Made by a program: the position numbers and the translations under genes
Part shown: positions 48,870 to 60,540 of the stretch, one piece after another
Position numbering within the stretch: position 1 is the stretch's first letter
Layout: each line of letters starts with the position of its first letter
Notes under the pieces: generated by a model
What the model was told of the DNA's origin: nothing
What the model saw: the letters and a program-made list of their open reading frames with translations, nothing else
The model's database searches: none
DNA from: Ustilaginoidea virens
Lineage: Eukaryota; Ascomycota; Sordariomycetes; Hypocreales; Clavicipitaceae
Reading direction: 5' to 3'
Assembly (NCBI RefSeq): GCF_000687475.1
Contig: NC_057322.1
Location: 62,001 to 126,000 of the forward strand
Length of the DNA: 64,000 bases

Positions 48870-51869
48870 TTAGCAGGCCCTAAGACCTAGTAACTCGCGG
48901 AACCTAGTAAATTTAGGGCCCGGCAGTGGCTTCGTAAGACCGTCAGCAGGCATACTATTAGTAGGTAAATAGGTAATTTTAACCAAGCCCAGCTGGGCTT
49001 GCTCCCTAATATACCGGAATTTTAATAGCGTATGCTTAGTGCGAGCGTGCTGATTAGGGTCGTTAGAATTCGAAATGGAGCCCTGGTTATCGCAATATAG
49101 CGGTATAGGGCGTAAAATATCAATTTCCAGCTCTTTACAAAGGTTAGAAAGCCACTGTACCTCACGGATAGTCTCAAGTAATGCATCAGATTCAGCTTCT
49201 AAAGTAGATAGCACTACTAAAGAGGCTCGCTTAGAACGCCAGCTAATAGGACCACTATTAATAGTAGTCAAGAAGCCTCCAGTGGATTTAGAGGTTTCTT
49301 TACAGCCAGCAAAGTCGCTATCAGAATAAGCGGTTATAATAGGCTGTTGATTGCTTTTAGTAGTACTAAAGCAAATAGCTAGGTTCTCAGTGCCTTTAAG
49401 GTAGCTAAAGCTGCCTTTCGCAGCATTTAGATGTACATTAGTTGCCTTGGACATAAACCGGGAGAGGTATTGGGTAGGAAATGCTAGGTCGGGCCTAGTC
49501 ATCATCATAAGCCACATTATAGTGCCAGTAAGGCTCTGATAAAGGCTCTGATCAGTAGGGCTAAGGTCTTTTCCACTAGATTCATTTAGAATCCCTGGTT
49601 GAAGTGGAATTAGCTGAGGTTTAGTATCCTGTAGACCGAATTTAGCTAGGACCTCTGCTATAAATTGGGCTTGGTATAGCCACAATAGACCTTCCTTCCT
49701 ATTTTGTATAATCTGTACGCCTAGGAAGAAGGAAGCCGGACCGCGGTCTTCTATAGCATAGACCTTATGGAATTTCCTTTTTAGCTGGTTAATATAAGTT
49801 ATATTTGGACCAACTAATAGGCAATCGTCAACATAGGTGACGATAAAGGTGCTGGTTTGCTTATTATAAAAGACGGCAGCATTAGAAGCTAAAGGTAAAA
49901 AACCTTCACTAGAAATCAGGTCTTTTAGCCGGTGTTGCCATTTGCGGGGTGCTTGTTTTAGCCCGTATAGGGCCTTCTTTAGCAAGATAGCTTGCTTAAT
50001 AGAAGGGTTAAATATAGCTTCTTTAAGCAAAGTTAGTAGCCGTTGGCGCTGTATATTAGACCAAAGCTTGCTATCAGTTAGTAAACTTTCCGTAAATTCA
50101 AGGAATCCATTAGGAATATCCATATAAATAGTCTCAGAAAGTTCGCTATTTAGAAAGGCGCCTATAAAGTCTTCTGACTTAGGAAGGTAATCTACGGTGG
50201 CATTAGTATTAGTAATATCATCCGGGGTAGCATTAGTAATGCTAGTAAAATTAGTAGGGTCCGGCATGCTTTCTAGGTCATCCGGTATAGCATTAGTGCT
50301 AGTAATGCTAGTAAGGTTAGCAGAGTTAGTAGGGTTAGGAATGCTTTCTAGGTCATCCAGTAAAATAGCAGGTTCTTTATTGCTAAATACCCCCTCTGAA
50401 CCTGTATTTTGCCCTTTGTGAAAGTCTCCTTCTAGGCCACTAGAAATAGGGCCTATACCTTCATTTTGATGGATAAAGGTAATAAAGGTTGTTTTAGTAA
50501 TAACCTTCTTATTTAAAAGGTAGACTAGGTAAGTATTATTACCTAGAGTGGCAAGGAGCCTACCAGGCTCGGTACGGGGCGCTAATTTGCGGCTTTTTAC
50601 ACGCTTTTCGTGTGGTATAAGCACTTCAATAGCTGCTCCAATAGCCCTAAGGTTAATAAGGTCAGGGTAGTGCTCCGGTGTTATCTGGTCGTAATCCTTT
50701 AGTAGCTCCTGATAGGGGCTAGAAGGTCTGTTAGTAACAGCTGTTATATTTACTAGCATAACAACGCCAGTAATTACAGCAGACCAGAGGTTAGATGGTA
50801 GCCTTGAACAGGCCATAGTAGCACGTAGCCTATCAGCTATAACCCTAATGGACCGCTCAGCTAGGCCGTTTTGTTCGTGAATATAGGGGCAAGATGTATT
50901 AAAAGTTATACCCTGTTCGACAAGCCAATCACTAAGCATTTTGTTGATTTCATTTCCACCATCATAGTGGAATTCAACAGGCGTTTTACCATATCTGACC
51001 TGTAGGCTCTATATAAAGCTCTGTAATGCTTTAAAAACAACAGTGCCTTCCCTATTAGGCAGTAAGTAAAGCCAACGGAATCGGGATTTTCTATCCACTA
51101 ATATAAGGGCAACAGGTCGTTTATTGTATGGCATAGGTGATATAGCAAAAGTATCACCTTCTATAATATCCAGGCATTTAGCTGGATTAGGTATCGCATC
51201 CTTAGAAGGTTTTCTAACCTTCTTAGCTTGAATACAAGCTAGGCAGCGAAAATCAGCATCTTTAACCTTATTAAGGTTAGGAAGACCAGGGGTATTAGCA
51301 CAGGTCTTTTTAAGTAGCTGAATACCTATATGCCCTAGCCGTACATGCCAAATGCCGGCTAACTGTAATAGCTTCTGATATTCTGTATCAGCAGCTATAG
51401 GGGCAGGAGTAGGGCTAGTAGCCACTACGGGATTTTCGCTAGTCGTAATAGCGGGCTCTTCGCTAGTCGTAATAGCGGGAGAGTTGGTAGTAGGGCTAGT
51501 AGCCTCTACAGGTTCCTTACCAGTTGCAATAGCAGAAGGTTGGATAGTAGGGCTAGTAGCCTCTATAGGGTCCTTGCTAGTCGTAATAGCAGAAGGTTGG
51601 ATAGTAGGGCTAGTAGCCTCTACAGGGTCCTTACTGTTCATATTAGTAGGACCGGAGATAGTAGGGCTAGTAGCCTCTACTAGTTCCTTGCTAATTGTAA
51701 TAGTAGGAACGTTACTATTTTGCCTACTAACTAAGCCTTGTATAAGGGTAGTTAGGGTATTCATCTGGGACTTTATATAGTCCATATCTAGCTGTAGTCG
51801 TGCAGTAAGATCAGCTTTAGAGTTGGAATCCAAAGTGGCCTTATAAGTGGAAGGCCTAGACTGTGCCAT
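48870..51869 (-). pseudogene. Copia-B pol (integrase-RT-RNase H), one in-frame stop
   Basis: 1,000 codons in one phase from ATG (MAQSRPSTYK) at 51869 to the stop at 48870, broken only by TAG at codon 287 (51009-51011), probably a Trp codon mutated by RIP. Order: a short N-terminus, a 19-residue Thr/Ser/Pro repeat (EATSPTIQPSAITTS), the integrase zinc domain (HVRLGHIG..CLAC), the integrase core with Asp in EGDTF, Asp in HYDGGNE and Glu in NGLAERS, a second low-complexity linker (PDDLESMPDPTN), reverse transcriptase from DFIGAFLNSEL through KALYGLKQAP to YVDD, and RNase H (SDSDFAG, EAESDAL, CDNQG, ADGLTKPL). Missing: gag with its zinc knuckle, the protease Asp motif and roughly 100 or more residues of RT fingers before DFIGAF. 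Confidence 0.93.
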
Positions 51870-52565
51870 TATAGTGGTTAAAAGTCGTTAAAAATGGTGC
51901 CAATAGCTGTAGGAACAGATGAATAACCAGCTAAATAGCTGGCAAAATAGTCGAGTAACTAGCTGGACAGCTAGTAAATATAGTGGCTAGTAGCCTACTA
52001 TAAAAGGTAACCGCAGAATATAGCGGTAGGTCTCAGTATAAAAGCACAGATGCCGTAGGCGTTGTGCAAGTCCAGAATATAGCGTTAGTATTCAAGGTGC
52101 CGTAAGTGCCGTAGGTGCCGTAGGTGCCGTGGGTGCTATAGGTGCCGTAATATAAAAAGGTGCCGTAAATGACGTACCAAAAGTGCTATAAGTGGGAGAG
52201 TATAACAGGTGCCGTATGGTGCAGTGGGTGTCGTGCACTAGGTGCAAAGGTGTTATACAGTGGTATAGTGTGATAGATATCACACTATAAAGTCCGTAGG
52301 TGCCGTAGGTTACTCCAAAAATAACGTAAGGTTACGCTAAAAGTGCCGTGAGGTTACGCCGTAAGTTGCCGTTAGGTACGCCGTTGATTGCCGCAGGGTA
52401 ATACCGTAGGTAATAGAGGGTAAGCCAAAGGTAATAATAGGTAAGCCGAAGTTAATAAGGGTAAGCCGAAGATACCAAAGGATAGCTATATTAGTAGTAC
52501 TAATAAGCAAAAGAGACCAAGGGGTGAACACAAAAAGGTAGGGTGAAACAAAGAAGTAAAACCCG
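51870..52565 (-). repeat. Copia-B leader with GGTGCCGTA short repeats
   Basis: The leader between primer site and ATG has no coding frame. On the plus strand GGTGCCGTA and variants repeat in tandem at about 52096-52150 and then scattered to 52400. GGTAAGCC-type repeats follow at 52430-52480. Gag would normally be encoded in this position. Confidence 0.8.
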
Positions 52566-52579
52566 GGCTCATAACCTAT
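52566..52579 (-). promoter_or_regulatory. Copia-B primer-binding site for half initiator tRNA-Met
   Basis: The plus strand reads GGGCTCATAACC next to the 5' LTR. That is the anticodon stem-loop sequence of fungal initiator tRNA-Met (anticodon CAT). The element strand is therefore complementary to an internal tRNA segment, as in copia-type elements primed by a cleaved half tRNA rather than by the tRNA 3' end. Confidence 0.8.
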
Positions 52580-53310
52580 TGCAATTCTTAAGGTCACTAT
52601 AAAGCAAAGCCTTACTAGCTAGCTAGATGGCACAAGACTGTCTGCGACCTGTGAACTAATCTTAGTATAAATACTAGATTTTTCACCAAGTCCTAAGACT
52701 ATACAAGTGCTATAAAGCAGGGCAAGTGTAAAGGCAAGGCAAATATAAGATAACCAGAAACGCAGGGAAGGTGGAAGTTAAGAGGCATATAGTGCATTAA
52801 CAGACTCGATTATGCTGCCCTTCTACTATCTAGAAAGAAAGGGAAAAGCTATCCTATATATATACGAAGGAGGGGTGGGCCCAGGCATCCAAGGTAGCCA
52901 GTAAGAAAGCTCCCCGTAATGCTCGCTTTGCCACGTATATAATACGTCAGCAGCCCCACTATATCCAGCCTTTCCAACCACCCTAACCACCGCACTAGTA
53001 ACTAGTCACCACACTAGTAACTAGCCACCACGCTAGTGACTACCCACCACACTAGTGGACTAGCCACCACACTAGTAGGCCGCCACCACACTAGTAGGCC
53101 CACCACGCTAATTTAGCAATACCACACCTTTTTAGCAAGGCCTACCTTACTTGATATACAGTAAATAATCCACTGAAAATCCTTAAGGTAAAAGGCAAAG
53201 GCCTAAGGTAATACTACCATAAGTCCAAGAGGCGGTATAAGGACTAGAAGGTCAGTAAGCCAGTAGGGCATTAGGCCAGCAGCCTAGTAGGCTACTATAG
53301 GATTTTAACA
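52580..53310 (-). repeat. Copia-B 5' LTR
   Basis: 731 bp, near identical to 48014-48746. The transitions seen include GCATGTAGTG/GCATATAGTG. It is followed by the target duplication ATTAT at 53311-53315. Confidence 0.95.
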
Positions 53311-54903
53311 ATTATTATAATTAGCCTATTAAAGTAATTTAGTAAGCCTATTAATAAAGGGGTGCCTAAATCGATAATATAACTAATAGATTTCCTATAA
53401 TAATAGATAGAAGGCTATAGTATCTATAGTATTAATAGTCTACTATAGATATCTTTATTTCCTAATAATTAGGACTTTAATATCCCTTTAGATTAATAGG
53501 TTATTAATATTATTAAGCTTTATGCATATCTTATCTATATCTATAATAGAATAAAGGAAGGGGGTACTACTATTAAGAATATAGAAAAGGATATTATTAA
53601 ATATTATTAGGATATTTAGTATACTAGATAATATAATAGAGCCTACGCTAAAATTAATAGTATACTATTTATTTATTAACTTAATTATTAAAGATTTTAT
53701 TAATCTTATTAAGGCTCTTACTTATCCTATACCTACTATAGATAGGCTAAAGGCGCTAATATTTAGTAGGATTCTATAGAAGGTAGAATTACTATAATAT
53801 TCTTTTTTTAAAAAGATAGAGTTATAGTTTAGTAAGGGTATTTAGAAGGGGTTAATCTATAGGAAAGTATATTAGTATAATTTATCCTATAAGGCTTATA
53901 ATATTTAGTTGGTAATGCTTTTATTTATAGAGGGGCTTAAAAGTACTAAATAGCTATAATTTACAGTATAATAGCATCCTCTATATCTTATTATATAATA
54001 TTTGCTATTATAACTTCGATATCTTTAACGATATTATTAAAATTAATATCATTAAGGTAGTTTTAGTTAATAGTCCCTTTATATTCCTATAGGAAAATAT
54101 AGAATTTCCTATTATTAGAAGTAGTATAATTAGAATAGTTTTTTAGCTATTATGCCTTTAATACTTATTATTCTTAGGTAGTATAGTTGGATAATTAATA
54201 TCCTAATTTATTATAAATAAAGTAATATCTTTAATAAGGCCTAGCTAAAAGGGTACAATTCTATTATTACTATTAATATTACTACTACTATAGGCTAAAG
54301 CGGTATTAAAGGCGGGATTAACTATATCTATAATCTATAAATAATACTATATTATTATTAATATCTTTAATATCCTAATATTATTAAGGCGGCTATTATT
54401 AAAGGAATTAATACTATTAAGTTATATAGGTAGTCTTATAGATTAAAAGGGATTGCTATAGGTTAATAGTAACGCCTTTAAATATAGAGGTATAACAATA
54501 TATAGCTTAGCTATATTTAGGGGTATCCCTTATAGCGTTAAATATTTATCGATAAAGATTTATATTAATTATAAAGGGAGGAAAAAGACTATAATATAGG
54601 CACTAAAGTTCCTTTAGTAGGATATTAAGGCATTCTAGCTTTAATTTATTAGGATATTTTACAATAGTTAATTAAAGTATTATTTGATTTTAATAGTATA
54701 AATAGAATTACTTTATACTCTTATTCTTAAAATAGCTTTTAATTTTATGGATTATATTATTAAAAGTAAGGGTATTATAAATGCATTTAATATTATCAAA
54801 ATAATATATTTTAATATTGCCGATTAATATAATTTAAAAAGCTTTAGCGAATATATAATTAGGTAGTTTTAAAAGGTAGTATTTACTCTTAAAAGATACT
54901 ACT

Positions 54904-55147
54904 TGTTACGGGCTCGGGCTACGCCCGTGCCACAATATGGCTAGGACTCGGGCTGTGCCTATATTTAGCCTAAGAAGGGCAATAGACGGAGTCACGGGAC
55001 TATATTAGGACTCTAATATATATTATAATCGGGATATAAATAGACTAAATAGAAGGTTCCTATTTGGATCCTTTTCTTTCCTCTTTAGTCTATTTAATAT
55101 ATATTATTAATGCCTATTTGCAGTCGCCCTAAGGCCAGTCCTTTACA
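54904..55147. mobile_element. Solo LTR, 244 bp, different family
   Basis: Starts TGTTACGGGCTCGGG and ends CCTTTACA (TG..CA), with a GATATAAATAGAC TATA-like box near 55033 and CTTTTCTTTCCTC after it. Flanks CTACT and TTACT fit a 5-bp target duplication with one transition. CpA and TpG are present, unlike the AT-rich copy around it, so it is a later insertion. Length and ends suggest a Ty3/gypsy- or copia-type LTR; the plus orientation is inferred from the TATA box. Confidence 0.8.
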
Positions 55148-57454
55148 TTACTTTTAATATAAAGAAGTTATCTATTTTACTACTATATCTATCCTTTATA
55201 TAATAGCTATATAAAAGGTTAGATATTTTCTTCGAAATATTATTAAACCTAGCCTCTATATAGGCTCTTTAGGTATAATCTTCATAATAGTATTCTAAAA
55301 GGTATTCTAAAATAGCTTATTAGTTATTGCCTTATAATAGGAAGTTTATAGGGGCTTTATTTCCTCCCCTATTTGCTAAAGCTTTATTTCCTTCTCTATT
55401 AGCTAAAGCTTTATTTTCTTTTATTAAAACTATCTATTTATTAGCTTAAATAAGCTAATAATACTAAAAGGGATTTAATATTATACCTATCTTTAATATT
55501 ATTAGGTAAGGTATTTATGCCTATAGGATATAATATTAAGGAGTTAGGTTATACCTATCTTATTAGCTTTAGTAAATATATAAGGCCAAAAGGGATATAA
55601 GTATTAATTATACTAAATATAGTAATTTAGTATAATATATACTCTTTTATTTAGCCTAATAGTTAGATAGAAAGTTAGGCTAAAACTTAAACAATATATA
55701 TAAATACCTATTTAAGGCCCTTTAGGCTACTTTATTATATATAGCTATAATACTATAATTTATAATATTTAATATTAGGGGTAGCTATTTTATTAATATT
55801 AAGGGCTTACCTAATACTATTAGTAATAGTATATTAAGGAATATTAATATTAGTAGCTTAGAGGGTATTACTAGCGACCTTAAGGGTATTACTATTAGTA
55901 TTTTCTATTAATTAAAGTATATTATTAAAGCCTATAACCTAACCTTTAACCTTTATAAATATAATATAGTCTTAAAGGGTATTAAAATAGCTATTTTAGC
56001 TAATTTAACTAAAGGTAGAATCTCTAAAGTAATATATTTAATCGGTTAGGTTATAATTATTAGCTATTATATATTATTATTATTTTTATTAAGAGCTTTC
56101 CCTTATCTTAAATAGCAGCCTATTATAAATAAGTATTTTCCTTTTTACTTATAATAATTAGCTTTTTTCTTTTTTAATAAAAATAAAGGCCTTTTTTAAT
56201 ATAAATAGAGGGATAAAAGGTTATTATACTATTAGTATTATAAAATCCCTAGGGGTTAAAAGGGCTTATAAAGGTTTTTATAAAGGTAATTATAAAGGTA
56301 TTTATAAAGGTATTTATAAAGGTAATTATAAAGGGATTTATAAGGGTATCTATAATAGTATCTATAATAATATCTAAATAATTATAGTAAAAAGTAAATT
56401 CCTTAAGCTTATAATAAAAAAGGCATTTTAGTTTATTTATATCTCTTATTCGGTATAAATAGTAGGGACTAATTATTCCCTATCTAAGTTTAACCAAAAT
56501 ATAAAGGTTTTATATATAAATTAAAGATCTATTTCTTCTTAAGGCTATTTAAATATATACTTTTATTATATATAATAGAAAAGGGTCCTAATTATTAATA
56601 ATCCTATATTTCTAATATATACCCTATATTCTTATAGGGTTATTTATAATTTCTATAAAAGCTATTTATTAATATAGCTAAATAACTTTTTAATCTATTT
56701 ATTATAATCTTTATAGAATTATTCCTATAGATTATTATCTTTTTTATTGTATATTATATAACTATTAATAAGGTAGGCAATATAATTATATAATTATTCG
56801 TTTATAGTATTTATAAGGTTAATTTAGTCTATTAAATCGATTTAGTTTTTTATAATAATTTTAGTAAAAGGCTTAAGCTTTTCTAATAATAGTACCTCTA
56901 TTATAATTTTAATAAAGGTAGGTATATATATTAAAGAGATAGTAAGTATTTAGTATAGGTATTAAAAAGAGGTAATTAATAAAAAAAAAAAGGAAATAAA
57001 AAATAAAAAAAAAAAGAAAAAAGTAAAAAAAGAAGTAATAATTAGGCAGAATATTATAAGTATTCTAATTATTTATTTAACTATATATTAGTAAATAGGT
57101 TTTTTACTATTATAAGGCTCTAAATTACTTATATAAAAACCTATATTTATGCCTGCTAATAGTATTATAATAGATTTAGTATTCTATAGTTCCTAGTATA
57201 ACTAAAGGTATTATAATATTTAGCAATTATTACTAACTAATATAATTAATTAGTATAATATTTAGTAATTATTCCTTATAATAGATAAATATAGAAGGTT
57301 AGATATAATTAATTTATCCTTTAGTCTATAATATATAAGCCGTTTTAACTAAATTAAGATAAATTATATTCCTTATTAATATAATCTTTTTAAATTATCT
57401 CTTCTTATTAATCTTAGTTAATCTATAAAGTAAATTTTAACTTTACTAATTAGT

Positions 57455-57781
57455 ATTAGTTTTACTAAAGGGTATTTAGTTATATATAGGGTAGTGCGTA
57501 TAGTAATATATACCGGGTGATTATTAAGTAAAGGATTTAATTATTTTACTAATAATTATCTAAGAAAGAGGAAAAGAAGTAAAAGAGGGTAATTATATAA
57601 TATAGTTTTTTTATATATATACTATTATTATATATATTGGTATAGTTAGGCTAAGCTGCCTATATATTCTACCGGGCTTAAGGGCATAAGGGCAAAAGTA
57701 GCTATATTATATATAATAGGTATGCGCGGTATATCTATTGTAATATGCCTAATTAGGCACTTTACGATAGCTATTTTAATA
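57455..57781 (-). repeat. Reverse-orientation Copia-A LTR
   Basis: The reverse complement of the LTR is readable from TTACTAAAGGGTATTTAG (inner end) through ATGCCTAATTAGGCA to CTATTTTAATA at 57781 (outer end, TATCGGAATCGC in Copia-A). It is the 5' LTR of the reversed copy. Confidence 0.85.
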
Positions 57782-58020
57782 CCTTTACCCCTTTTGCCCC
57801 TATACCTAATAGGGCATATAGGCAGCCCGGCCTAACTATACTAATATATATAATAATAGTATATATATAAAAAGGCTATATTATATAATTCCTCTTTTGC
57901 TTCCTATTTTCCCTTTTAGTTAGTTAAATTATAATTAAAAAAGTAATTATATCTTTAACTAGTAACCTTACGGTATATAATACTACGCGCGTAACCTTAT
58001 ATATAACTAAATACCCCTTA
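57782..58020 (+). mobile_element. Truncated forward Copia-A LTR
   Basis: CCTTTACCCCTTTTGCCCCT to AACTAAATACCCCTTA follows the middle and end of the Copia-A LTR in plus orientation. The 5' third is missing. It begins exactly where the reversed LTR ends, so the reversed copy probably inserted inside this LTR. Confidence 0.8.
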
Positions 58021-58135
58021 GTAAAACCTATAGAAAGAATTATATTAGGGTGCTACTAAATTCTTTAGTATTAAAGGCATAGGGAAAGCAGAGTAGCCAG
58101 GCGGGTAAATATTAGTCCGGTTTAGCTACTGCTTA
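58021..58135. other. Short spacer, no gene seen
   Basis: About 115 bases between the LTR fragment and the minisatellite. No feature recognised. Confidence 0.5.
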
Positions 58136-58775
58136 TTTGCTGCCTTTTTTTACTACTCTTTTTACTGCTTTTTTTACTACCTTATTTTACCTTTACCGCC
58201 TTTTTACTGTTTTTTTTACTGCCTTTTTTACTGCCTTATTTTACCGCCTTTTACTGCTTTTTTACTGCCTTATTTTACCATCTTTTACTGCTGTATTTTA
58301 CCGCCTTTTTACTATCTTACTTTACCGCTTTTTACTGCCTTTTTTTACTGCCTTTTTTATGCTATTTTTATAATCTTATTTTACTATATTTTTACTGCCT
58401 TATTTTACTGCCTTTTTACTGCCTTATTTTACCATCTTTTACTGCCGTATTTTACCGCTTTTGCCCTGCCTTTTTTACCGCCTTTTTACTATCTTATTTC
58501 ACCGCTTTTTACTGCCTTATTTTACTGCCTTTTTACTGCCTCATTTTACCATCTTTTACTGCCGTATTTTACCGCTTTTGCCCTGCCTTTTTTACCGCCT
58601 TTTTACTGTCTTACTTCACCGCTTTTTACTACCTTATTTTACTGCCTTTTTACTGCCTTATTTTACTATCTTTTACTGCCGTATTTTACCGCCTTTGCCC
58701 TGCCTTTTTTACTATTTTATTTTATTATCGTTTTTACTACCCTTTTTACCGCTTTTATACTACCTTCTTTCTATA
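58136..58775. repeat. TTTTTACTGCC-type minisatellite
   Basis: About 640 bases of units of 10-12 bp such as TTTTTACTGCC, TTATTTTACCGCC and TTTTTACTATC, with a higher-order repeat of about 115-120 bp visible from 58440 (GCCCTGCCTTTTTTACCGCC recurs). The plus strand is strongly pyrimidine-biased. Plus-strand frames here (58137-58373, 58461-58778) are Phe/Leu/Tyr low complexity and not believable genes. Confidence 0.9.
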
Positions 58776-60540
58776 TAGTATTTAGTACTATTTTTTAGTA
58801 GAATAAAATATTATAGTATTTTAATGGTAGAATTAGTCTCTTTACCGCCTTTTATATAGTAGAATCTTACTGCCTTTTTTTATAGATATATATTCTTTAA
58901 TACTAAGGCTAGTAGAAGTAGAATATTATAGTACTTTACCCGCTTTTTTCGTCTAATCCCTAGATAATTTAAAAAAATATCTCTATAGGATGGCTTTATT
59001 ATATTTTAAAGAGGGAAAGTAGGAAAGAGTTATACCCTTCCTACTTTACCTTCCGATTTCTTTACAAATCTTAGGTAAAGTTTTGCTTTCCCTAATAATA
59101 TAGTCTTTTATACATATACTGTAATTATAGGTAGTAATACGGCTCTATAGGCCGCCTATACGCCTAATTAAGGCATAAGGAAAAGCAGGTCTACTATATA
59201 TACGGCGGCAAATATATCATATGCATAGCGTATATAACGGTATATTAGTCGCAATACCTAACTAAAAGGGTAATTGCGATTCTAATATTATATAAATATT
59301 AAAAAAGGTATATTTATTAGCTATTTAGTTATTATTAGTTTACCTATTAATCCCTATACTATCTCTAATTCTTAAGGTTCTATACTTTAATTCCTAAAAC
59401 TTTATTATTTTCTAAAGAAAATATATAAGCTTATTATTCTAAATAGCTTAGGGCGTTCTTAGAGTAGTAGCGGTAGAGCGGCCTCCTTACGGTTTTAAAT
59501 ATCAAAATAGGGTTATAGTATTCTTCTTCTTCGAGAGAGGAGTTATAGTAAGACTAGTGCTAGAGCCCTTCTTTTGCCTAAGAGAAGTCTAAGTATTATA
59601 AATCTATATACTAGCATCTATAGTAGCTTTTTCTGGCTTTTTACTATCCCTTACGGTATATATATTAGATAAAATTTTTATAATCTCTGCCCTCTTTTGA
59701 TTTATAGGGGAAGGCGAGGGGTCGGCAGCATTCTAAAGGTTAATAGTCTCTATCGCAGTAGAGAGAGATAGGCTAATAGGGAAAGTGCTATCTAATTGGG
59801 CCTAAATGCCCTTAAGAGCTATAATACCGTACTTAAAGATATCTAAAAACTCGCAATTAAAAGGGATAAGTGCTAATAGAATAGAGGCGAAAGACCCTAA
59901 TAAGGTAGCAGTAGTAGTAAGACGCATAGGAGAATCTATTAGCTTTATAGCGCGGTAAGCCGCCTTTTAGGCATCTGACCACTCTTTTAGACCGACCTAC
60001 TAAGGTTAGTAAGGCTAATAAAACAGAACTAAACCATTTACTTCTTCCCTAGATATAAAAGCCGTCTATAAAGCCATATACCGCTTGATAGCCTTACGGT
60101 TCTAGGGGGTTCGCTCTAGCTAATAAAATATTAATAGGAAAACGCATTATAATAGATAGGATACCTACCGGTATATAAAGACGATATAGCGAGGCATAAT
60201 TAAAATATACTCCGCTAGGACCTATTGAGGTTAGTACGCCACTATAATACTGATTAAAGGCACTTTACCTTATTGATTATAATACTGCACTATAGGGTTA
60301 CTATACTGTATACTACTGTAATACGGCTAAGAGCGTATAACCCTTAGACCCAACTTAAGTGTAATCGGCAGTATATAAGGTATCGCAATAAGAAAAAGGT
60401 AGGTTAAAAGATAGGATATAAGCAGTAGTATACTAGGTTAAGGAACTATTATATAATTTTACGAGAGAAAAAGGAAGGTTAACTTAAGGGAAGAAAAGAA
60501 AAAAAAAAGGAAAATAAAAGTAGGTAAGAAAGAGAAGAAG
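58776..60540. other. RIPed DNA with a dispersed repeat; possible LINE body
   Basis: 59130-59270 resembles 18570-18700 (CGGCTCTATAGGCCGCCTAT, GGAAAAGCAGGTCTACTATA). From about 59700 the plus strand has short coherent pieces (for example VAVVVRRIGESISFIAR) interrupted by TAG/TAA, of unknown identity. The region leads into a LINE 3' tail, so it may be LINE-derived. No gene can be called. Confidence 0.45.

Larger units (their letters stand above)
48014..53310 (-). mobile_element. Young Ty1/copia element, Copia-B, internally reduced
   Basis: 5,297 bp on the minus strand. LTRs of 733 and 731 bp differ at only about a dozen sites by eye. TG..CA ends and a perfect ATTAT target duplication are present. 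The internal region has a tRNA-type primer site, a polypurine tract and one long coding frame. CpA and TpG are normal here, unlike the surrounding copy, so insertion came after most local RIP. Gag, protease and the first part of the reverse transcriptase are absent (see the coding entry), so it may depend on a fuller relative. Confidence 0.95.
46960..57450 (-). pseudogene. gag-integrase remnant of the reversed Copia-A copy
   Basis: On the minus strand, 46960-48008 corresponds to the integrase and post-integrase part of the polyprotein, and 53316-54060 to the gag/integrase junction. Sequence further up (55150-57450) is too mutated for confident reading. A 12-bp imperfect repeat (TTATAAAGGTAT type, 56270-56380) lies there and purine-rich DNA near 56980-57050 may match the Copia-A leader. 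Stop codons are everywhere; it cannot encode a product. Confidence 0.75.
46937..57781 (-). mobile_element. Reverse-strand Copia-A copy, heavily RIPed, with nested insertions
   Basis: The reverse complement of 46960-48008 aligns with Copia-A 39455 back to 38350. 53316 onward continues exactly where this stops (38350 and lower). An LTR in reverse orientation ends it at about 57455-57781. CpA is almost absent and the DNA is very AT-rich, so mutation is far heavier than in Copia-A itself. The 3' part (reverse transcriptase, RNase H, 3' LTR) is missing: homology stops at the LINE's AT tail. Copia-B (48014-53310) and a solo LTR (54904-55147) are inserted in it. Confidence 0.88.

Noticed and set aside
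58137..58778. Phe/Leu-rich plus-strand frames as membrane proteins
   Set aside because: Pure minisatellite translation with no start context or conservation.
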